DNA from: Halobacteriales archaeon SW_5_70_135
GTDB taxonomy: Archaea; Halobacteriota; Halobacteria; Halobacteriales; SW-7-71-33
DNA length: 64,000 nt
NCBI GenBank assembly: GCA_003022865.1
Contig: PXSK01000021.1
Location: forward strand, 1,620-65,619
Direction: 5' to 3'
Below are positions 34,784 to 44,310 of this stretch, one piece after another. Numbering within the stretch: the first letter of the stretch is position 1; each line of letters opens with the position of its first letter. The notes beneath the pieces are model-generated. The model was not told the DNA's origin and did not search any database. It saw only the letters and a list, made by a program, of their open reading frames with translations. The translations under genes were made by a program, and so were the position numbers.

Positions 34784-35945
34784 ACGACGACAGTCGCGGT
34801 GTTGGGGGCCGGCTACGCTGGATCGAAGACCGCACAGCTGCTCGGCCGCGAGCTCTCGGACCGTGACGCCGAGCTCGTCTGGGTCTCCGACCGCGACTAC
34901 CACCTCGTCCTCCACGAGGCCCACCGCGTGGTCCGCGATCCCGAGGTGGCCGACGCCGTCACGGTCCCTGTCGCCGAGATCGCGCCGGGCGCCGAGTTCG
35001 TCGAGGGCACAGTCGACCGAGTCGACGTCGAGGAGCGCACCGTCGCCGTCGACGGCGCCCGCGACGTCGAGTACGACTACGCCTTGATCGCGCTGGGCTC
35101 GGAGACCGCCCTCTACGGCATCCCGGGCGTCGACGAGCACGCCCACGCGCTGAAGACCCTCGACGACGCGCTCGGAATTCACGAGGTCGTCGTCGACGCG
35201 GCCGCGTCGGCGACGCACGACGACCCCGCCCGCGTCGTGGTCGGCGGCGCTGGCCTCTCGAGGGTCTAGACGGCCGGCGAGGTCGCCGAGTACCGCGACC
35301 ACTACGACGCCTCGGTCGAGGTCCGTCTCGTCGAGGCGCCGGAGGAGGTGCTCCCCGGCAACGGCGAATCGGTCCAGCGGGCGCTCCGACGGCGACTGGC
35401 CGACGCCGACGTGACGGTGACGACCGGCGACCGGATCACGGAGGTAACCGCCGACGAACTCCGCTTCGACGAGGGCGACCCGCTGGAGTGTGACGTGTTC
35501 GTCTGGACCGGCGGCGTCACGGGCTGTGAGCCGCTGGCGTCGCTGGCGGTCGACCGCGAAAAGTACTCGGACCGCGTGCTCGCGGACGTCACCTTCCGGA
35601 CCTCCGACGAGCGGGTGTTCGCCGTCGGCGACGCCGCCGTGATCGAGGGTGCCGACGGCGACGACCCCCCACCGCCGACCGCACAGGCCGCCTGGCAGGC
35701 CGCTGACGTCGCCGCCGGGAACCTCCTCCGCGCGATGGACGGCCGCTCGCTCGAACGCTGGCGCTACGAGGACGAGGGCACGCTCGTCTCGGTCGGGGAG
35801 CGCGCCGTCGCTCACGACGTTATGTATGTCGGCCGACACGTTCGGCTCCCTGCCGGCGGTCTTTCTGAAGAAGTTCGTCGCCGCCCGGTGGATCGCCGAC
35901 ATGAGCGACTGGCGCACCGCCCTCGGTGCCTGGGGCGTGCTGTAG
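34784..35945 (+). pseudogene. NDH-2-type NAD(P)/FAD oxidoreductase, broken
   Basis: Reads as a type II NADH dehydrogenase-like flavoprotein: VAVLGAGYAGSKTAQLLGRE (FAD), LIALGSETALYGIPG, VVVGGAGLS, FVWTGGVTGCEPL, VFAVGDAAVIEGADG and a C-terminal DTFGSLPAVFLKKFVAARWIADM. Three lesions are visible. Where the start codon is expected (just before TTVAVLGAG) ACG is present and no proper start exists. TAG at 35267-35269 stands in GLSRV-stop-TAGEVAE, where homologues have Gln. A frameshift at about 35825 separates ERAVAHDVM from the C-terminal block. The gene would have run in the membrane-associated respiratory chain. Confidence 0.85.
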
Positions 35946-35965
35946 CTCGACCGACGGTCGTCGGG

Positions 35966-36733
35966 TCAGTCCAAGTCGACCGACAAGCCGGGGTGCCAGC
36001 GGTCGACGCCGGCCTCGCACTTTCGCTGTCCATCCGGGCGAGGACCGACGCCGCGAGACTCGCGGTCTCGGCGGCCGCCGTCTAGTCCCTCGATGGCGAA
36101 CTCGCCGGTGTCACGGTCGGCGTACACCGTGCAGACTGGCCCCGCACGAAGACCGAAGATCGACGCTAGCGTGAGCACGGCCGCGGCCTCCGTCTCGACG
36201 TTTTGCACGCCGGTACGGCGCAGCTCCTCCAGCAGCGCCTCGCTGTCCGGCGGCTCGTAGCCACCGAACGCCGGCCGCGACTGCCCGGCGTAGAAGGAGT
36301 CCGTCGTCGCCGTCACGCCGACGGCGCACGGCGCCGCTCGTGATCACCAGGTCGCCGACGGAGGTCTCGGGCTGTAGAGCCCCGCAGGAGCCGACTCGCA
36401 GGAGCGTGTCGGCGCCCGCCCGGGCGAGTTCCTCGACCGCGATCGCCGCCGAGGGGGCACCGATCCCCGTCGACGTGACCGACACCAGCACCCCCTCGAC
36501 CTCGCCGGTGGCCGTGCGGTACTCCCGCCCGCGAGCCACCTCCCGGGACTCGTCCCACAGGTCCGTGACAGGTCGACGCGGTCGGGATCGCCCGGCAATA
36601 GCACCGTCCCGGCCACCTCGTCGGGGGTGACCGCTAGGTGGTACTGCCGCTCGGCGTTCGGGTCCTCGCTGTTCCGCGTCGCGTCCTCGATCATGACTGC
36701 GCGCTCGCCACCGCCGGGCAGAGGCGTTGCCAT
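35966..36733 (-). pseudogene. Uridine/purine-nucleoside phosphorylase, broken
   Basis: Family: nucleoside phosphorylase (uridine phosphorylase type). Fragment 1 reads YHLAVTPDEVAGTVLLPGDPDRVDL (ATG at 36733 or 36694). At about 36573 one base is missing; fragment 2 then reads VTDLWDESREVARGREY, STGIGAPSAAIAVEEL, LRVGSCGALQPETSVGDLVI. Near 36320 the frame changes again, and about 35-40 residues usually found there are missing; fragment 3 has TDSFYAGQSRPAFGGYEPPD and NVETEAAAVLTLASIFGLRAG. The C-terminus (GVDRWHPGLSVD) needs two more shifts. Clearly a pseudogene. Confidence 0.85.
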
Positions 36734-36812
36734 GCACCGCCCGCTCGTCGCCTCCTCAGAATCTCCTTCGTCGAAGTGTCCGGTCGCTCGCGAACTGCTC
36801 GCGACACGGAAG

Positions 36813-36886
36813 CGGGCCGAGAGGGATTTGAACCCCCGTCCATCTGGTTAAAAGCCAGACGCTCTGCCTGACTGAGCTACCGGCCC
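36813..36886 (-). tRNA. tRNA-Lys (anticodon TTT)
   Basis: The complement forms a full cloverleaf: acceptor GGGCCGG with TCGGCCC (one G-U pair), anticodon stem-loop TCTGGCTTTTAACCAGA with TTT, variable region, T-arm GGGGGTTCAAATCCCTC. No intron or encoded CCA. It lies between the broken phosphorylase gene and the DUF7119-like gene, in the pseudogene-rich segment. Confidence 0.95.
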
Positions 36887-36926
36887 TATCGGACGGTAGG
36901 ACAGGGGCCGATTAAACCCTCCGTCT

Positions 36927-37625
36927 CTACTGCTCCGGTTCGCACAGCGTCTCGATGACGGCCCCGAGCGGGCGGTCGTCCAGTACGGCGCGACGCCGGG
37001 CGGCCCGGTACAGCGCGGGCGGGAGTTCGACGGTCACCTCGCCGAGTGCGACTCCGACCGCCGCCAGTGCCGACTCGACCGACACGCCGTCGGTCACGTC
37101 GCTGACGACCGAACGGACCTCGCGCACGCCGAGGTCGTCGTCGACGGCGGCGAAGGCGACGGTCAGCCGCGCCTGCCCCTCCAGGCGGGCGACGTGTTTC
37201 GCTCCCGACGGCGCCAGCCGTCCGGCGGCGACCTCCCGGCGGACCGCCCGCGGCAGGTCGTGCACCCGTGCCCAGGTGCGCACGAAGGGGACGCCCACGC
37301 CGACCCGGTCGGCCGCCGCGCGGTACGATCCCTCGCCGCGGACGAGGGCGGCCGCGGCGGCGGCTCCCCGGAGCATCGTCACGCTGTCGTCGGGGTCGTC
37401 GGTCGCGAACGACTGCACCACCTCGGCGGCACGCTCCCTGTCCGCCGGATCGTCGGGGTCGAAGGCGACGGCCTCCTCGGTCGACCGGCCCGTGACGGAG
37501 CTGTCCCCCCGGACTACCGGCTTACCGACCGGTGACTGGCGGCCGGTCTCCGGGTCGGTCGTGTCGCCGTCGATGGACTCGCCGCCGTCGGGTCGTCGAC
37601 CGCTCCGGTCCCCGTCGGAGGTCAT
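36927..37625 (-). CDS. Conserved haloarchaeal helix-turn-helix-like protein (DUF7119-like)
   Basis: 232 residues. A disordered acidic N-terminus (residues 1-60), then a helical domain with GSYRAAADRVGVGVPFVRTWARVHDLPRAVRREVAAGRL, which looks like a ParB/KorB-type helix-turn-helix. A C-terminal block LGEVTVELPPALYRAARRRAVLDDRPLGAVIETL resembles a ribbon-helix-helix. It may bind DNA. The family name is from memory. Normal frame, intact among pseudogenes. Confidence 0.7.
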   Translation of the reverse strand: MTSDGDRSGRRPDGGESIDGDTTDPETGRQSPVGKPVVRGDSSVTGRSTEEAVAFDPDDPADRERAAEVVQSFATDDPDDSVTMLRGAAAAAALVRGEGSYRAAADRVGVGVPFVRTWARVHDLPRAVRREVAAGRLAPSGAKHVARLEGQARLTVAFAAVDDDLGVREVRSVVSDVTDGVSVESALAAVGVALGEVTVELPPALYRAARRRAVLDDRPLGAVIETLCEPEQ

Positions 37626-37669
37626 ACGAGCGGATCGGTCGGCACCGGCAAAAAGGCGCGGTCGCGGGG

Positions 37670-37852
37670 TCAGTCCTCGGCACTGCGCTGCTCCGAGAGG
37701 TGTTCCCAGACCTCGGCACAGCCACAGCCGTCCGCGAGACCGTCAAGGTAGGCGAGACGCTCGTCGTCTTCGGGGTCGGCGTCACTCGGGACCTCGTCGT
37801 TACCGTCACCGTCACCGTCACCGTTGGCGCCCGCCCGGTCGCTCTCGGTCAC
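37670..37852 (-). CDS. Small acidic protein with CGC motif
   Basis: 60 residues: a very acidic Gly/Asp-rich N-terminal half and then DERLAYLDGLADGCGCAEVWEHLSEQR with two cysteines. The C-terminal motif looks conserved; the family appears to be haloarchaeal. It is just upstream of the helix-turn-helix-like gene on the same strand (44-base gap), so both may be one transcription unit. Function unknown. Confidence 0.5.
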   Translation of the reverse strand: MTESDRAGANGDGDGDGNDEVPSDADPEDDERLAYLDGLADGCGCAEVWEHLSEQRSAED

Positions 37853-37913
37853 TCACTCGTCAGTGTTCAGGGTCAGAATAAAAGGGTACCGGTGTTTCGG
37901 GCGGCGATTCCGG

Positions 37914-38153
37914 TCAGAGCTCACCCCGGAGGCGGAGTTCCGACTCCGTGACGGTCTCGACGGCGTCGCCGTGGACCTCGATGTCGTCCTCGTCGGCGTC
38001 GCCGAAACCGAGCGACTGTATCAATGCCTCGCCGACGTCCGGGTCCGGCTCGACGTACGCGACGCCGTCGTCGACCTCGGTAACGATACCGATCTGCTCG
38101 CCCTCTGCGTCCATCAGGAACTTGCCCTCGTCGTCCTCCGTAAGGACTGCCAT
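37914..38153 (-). CDS. PRC-barrel-like domain protein
   Basis: 79 residues from ATG 38153: MAVLTEDDEGKFLMDAEGEQIGIVTEVDDGVAYVEPDP, the start of a PRC-barrel fold, then ESELRLRGEL. Small haloarchaeal PRC-barrel proteins of this size are common. Its frame is continuous with the propeller pseudogene upstream because no stop separates them, but the internal ATG and family start identify it as its own gene. Confidence 0.75.
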   Translation of the reverse strand: MAVLTEDDEGKFLMDAEGEQIGIVTEVDDGVAYVEPDPDVGEALIQSLGFGDADEDDIEVHGDAVETVTESELRLRGEL

Positions 38154-39491
38154 GCGTGAGCCGTGTCGGCCAGCCGGCAAATACGTGTCGGGTCTCCGAC
38201 CTCCCCGTAGGGGCTGCTCGTCCGGCGAGACGTCCAGCGTCAGTGTCGTCACCCGCTCCCAGTCGCGCTCGTCGACGACCGTCACCTCGTCAGTGCCGTA
38301 CACGTGGAGGTGGTCGTCCACGTAGACCGCACGGACGGCCCGACCGTCGACGTCGACGGTCGTCTCGTAGTCAAGCGCCGCGTCGCCGGCGGCGGTGTCG
38401 TACCCGAGGACGTGCCCGCCGTCGGCGCCGGGGACGAACACCACCTCGTGCCGCGGGTCGTTCAGGAAGGCGTGGTGGGTCCGCTCGATCGCCGACCAGT
38501 CGTCGAGGACCACGTCGTCGACGACCGTCGGGTCGGCCGGATCGGACACGTCGAAGACGACGGCCCTCACGTCGCCGTCCTCGCGGTCGACGCCGAGCAC
38601 GCGGTCCTCGCCGACCGGGTGGAGATACCGGGAGAAGCCGGGCAGTTCCACCGCACCGAGTTCCGTCGACTTCTCCGGGGCGGAGAGGTCGACCACGTGG
38701 AACGGGTCGACCCGTCGGAAGGTGACGAGGTAGGCGGTGTCGCCGACGAACCGGGCCGCGTACACTCGCTAGCCCCGGCACATACCCCTCGCGGCGTCCT
38801 CGACCGAGAGGTCGTCGTCGAGGACGTAGACGTCGTTGGCGGACTCGGCGTCGCCCGCACTCGGGACGGCCGTCGCGATCCGCAGCCGCCCGTCGCTCGC
38901 GTCCGTCGAGAACTGGTTCAGCGGAACTCCCGGCACCGTCCCGTGGGTCTCGACCGTCGACTTACCGTCGCCGTTGCCGTCGCCGTCGCCGCCGACGCCG
39001 ACGCGGACGACCCCTGTGGTGACGAGTTCGCGCTGGCGGTCACCGAGACAGGTCTCGAACCCCTCGCAGAACCGTTCTCCCGACTCGTCGGGGTCGTCCG
39101 TGCGCTCGAAGTACACCCGAACCGTCGCCCGCACCTCGGCCCGGTAGGCCGCCGGCGTCAGGTCGTACGACTCGACCTCGCGGAGTCGCTCGCGGGCGGC
39201 GTCGTCGCCCGCCCGTCGGCTTTCGGCAGTGACGTCGACGGAACGCCCGCCGAGGGCGACGACCCGTGACGAACGCGCCCGAGGCTCGGTGACGTACTCG
39301 CTGAACGCCGCCGGCGACTCGAACCGTGACAGCGCCCCGGCAGTCCGTCCGTCGTGTCGCCGTCGTCAGTAGCGGGCGTGATGTCGCCGGAGCCGGAGCT
39401 GGAGCCGGGGCCGGACTATGCGGAGATCACTGCCACGGTTCCAGCCCCGACGACCACGCCGAGGGTGGCCGCCACGAGTCCCTCTCTCATG
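38154..39491 (-). pseudogene. Secreted beta-propeller protein (COG4880 type), broken
   Basis: From ATG 39491 a secretion signal (MREGLVAATLGVVVGAGTVAVISA) runs into TAG at 39416-39418. After a frameshift near 39335 comes RFESPAAFSEYV, and soon REVESYDLTPAAYRAEV. The large first propeller part (with the usual TNVQ...VDEPD block) is missing. The rest continues (TTGVVRVGV, GTVPGVPLNQFSTD, ANDVYVLDDDL) to TAG at 38769-38771, then VYAARFVGDTAYLVTFRRVDPFHVVDL and further propeller repeats. It finally has no stop of its own and reads into the PRC gene. At least four independent lesions. Confidence 0.85.
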
Positions 39492-39640
39492 GTCGACACG
39501 AGCACCCGGGGAGTCGTCCCAGTGTCTCAGGCTGAAAGACGCGTTTGAGCGAGCGACCGCGGCCGGAACCGGGGACCGTCGGGAGGACTGGCGGCGAGCG
39601 CAAGCGAGGGCTACTTCCGTCGGCGGCGGCTTCCGACCCC

Positions 39641-40978
39641 ATGGACGACGACCTCATCGACACGGGCGGACTCTCGGCGGAGCGACGGTCGCTGCTGCCC
39701 GGGACCGGTTTCTTCTACCCCGACTCGCTGGACGAGGACCGCGCCGACGAGCGAGCCGCGGCGGCGCTGTCGGGCGCCGACACGGCCGTCGTCGCCGACC
39801 CCGACGCCGACGGTCTCGCCTGTGCCGCGCTGCTGCGGGCGGCGTTCGGGCGCCCTACGGACGGCACGGCGATCGAGACGCTACGGTCGCGCACGGCCGA
39901 CGGCGACGGCGACAGAGACGAAGGCGAGGACGAGAACGAGGACGAGGCGACGTGGACACACGGCGTCGTCGACGACCGCGACCCCGAGGACCCGGTCGCG
40001 GCGGTCGTCGAGGCAGTCGAGAGCGACGACGAGGAGGAAGAGGACGAGAGACCGGGAGTCCGGGCCGGAAGCGACGTGGCGCTGGTGCCGGCGGGGCCGT
40101 ACGACATCGCCGAGGGGCTCGCCCGGGTCGTCGCTCACGGCGCGGCCGACATCGACGTGTTCGTCTGTGACGTCTGCCCGGACGAGTTCGCCGCGATCGA
40201 CGTCGAACTCGCGGCGGTGGTCGAGCACGCCGGCCGGGTACGCTGGTTCGACCACCACCAGTGGGACCCCGAGGTCGCGGCGGCGGTCCGCGAGGCCGGC
40301 GTCGAGCTGGTCGTCGGCGAGTCGGACGCCGAGTGCACGGCCGACGTGACGCTGCGGTCGGTCGAGTACGACTTCCCCGAGCGTCTCGTCGACCTCGTGA
40401 GCGTCACGCGAGACCACGACCTCTGGATCAAGGAGGACCCCCGCAGCGACGACCTCGCGGACCTGTCGTACTGGCTGGACGGCGAGACGTACGCCGAGGT
40501 CGTCCGCGAGTACGGCGCCGACCTGCCGGGTGTCGCCGTCGACTACCTCGAACGGCGCCGCACCGAGAAACGGGACCGCATCGACCGTGCCGTCGGTCGT
40601 GCCGACACCCACGAGGTCGACGTCCACGGTCTGCCCGCCGACGAACGGGCGGACGGCGAGGGGGACGAGCCGGACCCGCTGACGGTGGCGGTCACCTACG
40701 GTCGCTGCTCGCAGAACGAGGTGGCCGAGCGACTGCGCGAGCAGGGGGCCGACGCCGCCGTCGTCGTGAAGCCCAGCGGCAGCGCGAGCGTCAGAGGGTC
40801 GGCGACGTTCCGCCGCGCCCACGAGGTCGCCCGCCAGGTCGGCGGCGGCGGTCACCCGCAGGCCGCGGGCTGCAAACCCGACGTCTACGACGACATGCTC
40901 GACTACGCCCACCACTGGACCACACGCGGCGCGGTGACGCGCCGGGCGATCCTCGCCGCCTTCGAGTCGCTGGACTGA
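39641..40978 (+). CDS. DHH-family phosphoesterase/nuclease (RecJ-like)
   Basis: 445 residues from ATG 39641. Motif I AVVADPDADGLACAALLRAA, then the signature RWFDHHQWDPEV, a third acidic block VSVTRDHDLWIK and a C-terminal DHHA1 block VGGGGHPQAAGC. An Asp/Glu-rich insertion of about 40 residues (about 85-130, GDGDRDEGEDENEDE region) sits between motif I and DVALVPAGPYD. Archaeal relatives act as single-strand exonucleases or replication-associated GINS partners (GAN); the exact type is not clear. Intact, next to the propeller pseudogene. Confidence 0.86.
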   Translation: MDDDLIDTGGLSAERRSLLPGTGFFYPDSLDEDRADERAAAALSGADTAVVADPDADGLACAALLRAAFGRPTDGTAIETLRSRTADGDGDRDEGEDENEDEATWTHGVVDDRDPEDPVAAVVEAVESDDEEEEDERPGVRAGSDVALVPAGPYDIAEGLARVVAHGAADIDVFVCDVCPDEFAAIDVELAAVVEHAGRVRWFDHHQWDPEVAAAVREAGVELVVGESDAECTADVTLRSVEYDFPERLVDLVSVTRDHDLWIKEDPRSDDLADLSYWLDGETYAEVVREYGADLPGVAVDYLERRRTEKRDRIDRAVGRADTHEVDVHGLPADERADGEGDEPDPLTVAVTYGRCSQNEVAERLREQGADAAVVVKPSGSASVRGSATFRRAHEVARQVGGGGHPQAAGCKPDVYDDMLDYAHHWTTRGAVTRRAILAAFESLD

Positions 40979-40980
40979 GC

Positions 40981-41445
40981 TCAGCCCTCGGCCACCCACC
41001 GGTCCGAGTACGCCACGCCACAGGAGCACTGCGCGTAGGCGTGGACGACGTCGCCCTCGGCGTACAGTCCCTGGCCGTCCGGCTGGTGGGCCTCGACGAA
41101 GGCGAACAGAAAGCGAGCGTGGTGGTCGTCGTCGGTCTCGTCGTTCTCGCCGTCGACCTCCCCGCTCGTGTCGTCCAGGCAGGTCCCGCCGGTGAGACTC
41201 CGCCATACGTCGCCGTCGCGGCCGCGGGCGCGACCGGCGAAGCTCATCGCGTCGACGCCCGTCGCGGCGGCGAAGGCCTGCCGACCGCGCTCGCCGTCGA
41301 CGACCACCACCGTACCGCCGTCGACGCGCTCGCCGCCGCCGGCACCCGCGAGGCGGTCGGGGTCGTCCACCGCGTCGTCCGAGAGGTACACCAGCAGCTC
41401 GGACGGTCGCTCGCCCGCCAGGAAGCCGCGTCGGCGCTCGTCCAT
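40981..41445 (-). CDS. DUF5807-family haloarchaeal protein
   Basis: 154 residues from ATG 41445 (MDERRRGFLAGERPSELLVYLSDDAVDDPDRL). Contains VVVVDGERGRQAFAAATGVDAMSFA, LTGGTCLDDT and, near the C-terminus, CSCG with AYAQCSCGVAYSDRWVAEG, a possible metal knuckle. The middle has an acidic low-complexity piece. DUF assignment from memory. Two bases separate its stop from the convergent DHH gene. Confidence 0.75.
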   Translation of the reverse strand: MDERRRGFLAGERPSELLVYLSDDAVDDPDRLAGAGGGERVDGGTVVVVDGERGRQAFAAATGVDAMSFAGRARGRDGDVWRSLTGGTCLDDTSGEVDGENDETDDDHHARFLFAFVEAHQPDGQGLYAEGDVVHAYAQCSCGVAYSDRWVAEG

Positions 41446-41532
41446 CGACGAGTCGTCGGGCCGGCACACGGAAAACGGGCGCGGTCGCCCGTCGTCGAGT
41501 CTCCCCGCTGGGCCGGCCACGCCCGACAACGC

Positions 41533-41973
41533 TCAGCCGTCGAGAGTGCGGGCGATGTCGGCCAGGTCGTCGTCGCGCTCGCGTCGCTGCCGGTAGGTGA
41601 CCGACTCGCCGGGGTCGCGCAGACCGTACCGCTCGCCGACCGACAGCACGTCGACGAGAACGGGGTTGCCGGCGGTCAGGCCGCGCTCGTCGGCCCACGT
41701 CGCCAGCCGGTCGGTCGCGCCGTCGGCGGCGCTCGACGGGTCGCGGGCCATGTCGGGCGTGTCGTACACACCCGGAAAGAAGGGTGCGCCGTCGGTCGCC
41801 TCGCGGGCACGGGCGTGACGGACCGTCCCGTCGAGGAGTACGCGGACGACGGTGCCGGTCTCGAAGGCGTCGCCGTCGGCGGTGGGCGCGAGCAGGCGCA
41901 GCCCGGGACCGAACCGCTCCAGGTGTGCCCGCACGCTGCGGACGGAGGGGTGGTCGGCCGGGAGGTCGGTCAC
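41533..41973 (-). CDS. Conserved haloarchaeal protein (DUF7112-like)
   Basis: 146 residues: MTDLPADHPSVRSVRAHLERFGPGLRLLAPTADGDAFETGTVVRVLLDG and later LVDVLSVGERYGLRDPGESVTYRQR. Beta-rich core and helical end, soluble. The name is from memory. One base after the S6e stop; probably in one operon with rps6e and the DUF5807 gene downstream. Confidence 0.7.
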   Translation of the reverse strand: MTDLPADHPSVRSVRAHLERFGPGLRLLAPTADGDAFETGTVVRVLLDGTVRHARAREATDGAPFFPGVYDTPDMARDPSSAADGATDRLATWADERGLTAGNPVLVDVLSVGERYGLRDPGESVTYRQRRERDDDLADIARTLDG

Positions 41974-41974
41974 G

Positions 41975-42364
41975 CTACTCGTCGTCCTCGCCGAGCAGTT
42001 CCGCCACGCTCGCCTCGCCGCGCTCGGCGATCTCGGCGTTTACCTGCTGGATGTCGTCGCTGACTTCGTTGCCGCGGACGGTGATCCGGCGTCGCTCGCC
42101 GTCGCGGCTGGGGCGGTAGCCCGTGCCGCCGGTGGCGAGCACCTCGCTCAGGGCCGGTCCGTCGACGTCCTCGTGCATCGGACGGCCGGTGTCGTCCGAG
42201 CCGCCGGTGATCCGCAGCGTATAGCCACTCAGATCGACGGCGGCGCCGTCGACCTCCTCGCCTATCGAGCGGCCGAGAAAGCGGTTCGCGTCCTGTCCGT
42301 CCGTCTCGAACTGGTGTGCGGTCCCGGTCTCGGGATCGCCGACGACGACCGTGAACGTAGCCAT
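41975..42364 (-). CDS. rps6e: 30S ribosomal protein S6e
   Basis: Small-subunit ribosomal protein. 129 residues from ATG 42364: [90 protein letters not shown]. All family blocks present and the length is normal. Heads a short operon with two haloarchaeal hypothetical genes. Confidence 0.97.
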   Translation of the reverse strand: MATFTVVVGDPETGTAHQFETDGQDANRFLGRSIGEEVDGAAVDLSGYTLRITGGSDDTGRPMHEDVDGPALSEVLATGGTGYRPSRDGERRRITVRGNEVSDDIQQVNAEIAERGEASVAELLGEDDE

Positions 42365-42424
42365 ACCAGACGAGAGCGGGCCGCCGTGCAAAAGCGTATT
42401 GAAACGCCGACCCCTCGACCGGTC

Positions 42425-42760
42425 GTGACCGAGGACGCCCCCGAAGCGGGCGGCGACGCGCGGTCGGTCGACGCGGAGCGACTGGCCGACGCGCTGGCGA
42501 CCTTCGACGGCACGTCGGGGGAGCGCCGCGCCGTGGCCCGGGCCGCCCGCGACCTGGCCGACGACGGTCGGCTGGCGGCGGACCGCGGGGTCGAGCCGGC
42601 CGTGACCGCCGAGACCGTCGTCCGCGAACTCCGACAGGCGCCCGACGGCGGGCCGAGCGAGCGGTGGAACTGGTGGGTCGGCTCGCTCGACGTCGCCTAC
42701 GGCGGGTACCGGGCGTTCGCCGTCCGACGGTTCCGGGCGGACGGGGACGCGACCGGGTGA
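42425..42760 (+). CDS. Small haloarchaeal hypothetical protein
   Basis: 111 residues from GTG 42425 ([24 protein letters not shown]). Helical, acidic, with a repeated Arg-Ala-Ala pattern, and a Trp-rich end [29 protein letters not shown] that could touch the membrane or a partner. No known family. Divergent from rps6e. Confidence 0.55.
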   Translation: MTEDAPEAGGDARSVDAERLADALATFDGTSGERRAVARAARDLADDGRLAADRGVEPAVTAETVVRELRQAPDGGPSERWNWWVGSLDVAYGGYRAFAVRRFRADGDATG

Positions 42761-42915
42761 CCCTGGCGAGTCCAGGCAGCGAGTCACGGACGACGGCGAC
42801 AGCGAGCGGAGCGCCGGCGAGTCAGGGGCGGCGACGGCGGCGAGCGGGGCGCCGTCCGCGGAGGGGACGGGCCGGACCGACGGACACATGCGCCTCCGTC
42901 CTCGACCGTGGACCG

Positions 42916-44178
42916 ATGGAGGTGCGCTTTCTGGGCGGTGCCGGCGAGGTCGGGCGCTCGGCGCTGCTGGTCGACGACCGGCTACTGCTCGACTTCGGCG
43001 TGAAGACGGGCACGCCGACCACCTACCCACTGGGACTGCGCTCGGTCGACCCCGAGGCGGTCGTCGTCAGCCACGCCCACCTCGACCACGCCGGGGCGCT
43101 GCCGACGCTGATGGGCGCCCCCGACGCCGAGGAACGGCCGGAGGTGCACTGGACGCCGCCGACGGACGAACTCGCGCGGCTGCTCGCCCGCGACACGCTC
43201 CGGCTGGCCGACGGCTACGACTGTCCGTTCACCGCCGAGGACGTCCGCCGGCTCATGGAGCAGAGCGTCCACCACGGCTACCGCGAGCCGTTCGAGGCCG
43301 CCGGTCACCGCGTCGAGTTCCTCGACGCCGGCCACGTTCCCGGGAGCACACACGTCCTCGTCGACGAGGGTCCCGCGGACACGGAGGGTGACACCCGCCT
43401 GCTGTACACCGCGGACTTCAACACCGAGGACCAGCGACTGCTCGCCGGCACGACCGCCCGTCCCGACGCCGACGCGGTGGCCGTCGAGTCCACCTACGCC
43501 TTCGACGAGCGACCGCCCCGCGAGGAGATCGAGACGGCGTTCGTGACCCGCGTGCGGCGGACGCTGCGGCAGGGCGGCACCGTTATCGTCCCCGCCTTCG
43601 CGGTGGGGCGCACTCAGGAGATGATGGCGGTCTGTGCGCGGGCCGGCGTCGACTGCTACGTCGACGGCATGGGTACTCGCGTCACGGACCTGTTCCGCCG
43701 TCACCGGGACTTTCTCCGCGACCCGGACGCGCTCGACGCGGCCGCCTCGAACGCCCGCACCGTCGACGGGCGGCCCGGCCAGCGCGAGCGCATCGCCGAG
43801 CAGTCCACCGTCGTGATCACCACGAGCGGCATGCTCCAGGGCGGACCGGCGATGACGTACGTGCCGGCGGTGCGGTCGAACCCCGCGAACCTCGTCGCGC
43901 TGTCGGGCTACCAGGTCGAGGACACACCCGGTCGCGACCTCCTCGAAACTGGCAGCGCCGAGATCGACGGCCGACGGATGCCCGTCGCCGCCCAGGTCGA
44001 GGCGTTCGACTTCTCCGCACACGCCGACCGCTCCGGGCTGCTCGCCTTTCTGGACGACTACCGCGAGGCGACCGTGCTCGTCAACCACGGCGACCGCTGC
44101 GAGGCGTTCGCCGCCGACCGCCGCGAGGCGGGCTTCGACGCCCGGGCGCCGGACCGCGGCGAGACCGTCACCGTCTGA
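42916..44178 (+). CDS. Beta-CASP MBL-fold nuclease (archaeal RNase J/CPSF-like)
   Basis: 420-residue metallo-beta-lactamase nuclease with the beta-CASP insertion, acting on RNA. Motifs: [50 protein letters not shown] (beta-CASP motif A region), [15 protein letters not shown] and [11 protein letters not shown], with VLVNHGD close to the end. KH domains of the larger archaeal CPSF proteins are absent, so this is the shorter group. A 20-base copy of its 3' end lies just downstream. Confidence 0.9.
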   Translation: MEVRFLGGAGEVGRSALLVDDRLLLDFGVKTGTPTTYPLGLRSVDPEAVVVSHAHLDHAGALPTLMGAPDAEERPEVHWTPPTDELARLLARDTLRLADGYDCPFTAEDVRRLMEQSVHHGYREPFEAAGHRVEFLDAGHVPGSTHVLVDEGPADTEGDTRLLYTADFNTEDQRLLAGTTARPDADAVAVESTYAFDERPPREEIETAFVTRVRRTLRQGGTVIVPAFAVGRTQEMMAVCARAGVDCYVDGMGTRVTDLFRRHRDFLRDPDALDAAASNARTVDGRPGQRERIAEQSTVVITTSGMLQGGPAMTYVPAVRSNPANLVALSGYQVEDTPGRDLLETGSAEIDGRRMPVAAQVEAFDFSAHADRSGLLAFLDDYREATVLVNHGDRCEAFAADRREAGFDARAPDRGETVTV

Positions 44179-44219
44179 GCTCCGCGACGTCGTGACCACG
44201 GCGAGACCGTCACCGTCTG
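44158..44219. repeat. 20-bp direct repeat at the end of the beta-CASP gene
   Basis: GGCGAGACCGTCACCGTCTG at 44158-44177 (last codons of the gene) recurs exactly at 44200-44219, 42 bases later. The second copy is non-coding. Probably a small local duplication. Confidence 0.85.
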
Positions 44220-44310
44220 GGGGCTAGCGTGACGCCGTGACCGCCAGCGGACGACCCCATGAGCGGCGCCGAGCGGTGGGCTTAACAGCCTCGATCGGCA
44301 ACAGTCTACG

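Noticed and set aside
35267-39418. Pyrrolysine or other TAG read-through
   Set aside because: Each of the genes also has frameshifts or deletions, and no Pyl genes are seen in the window.
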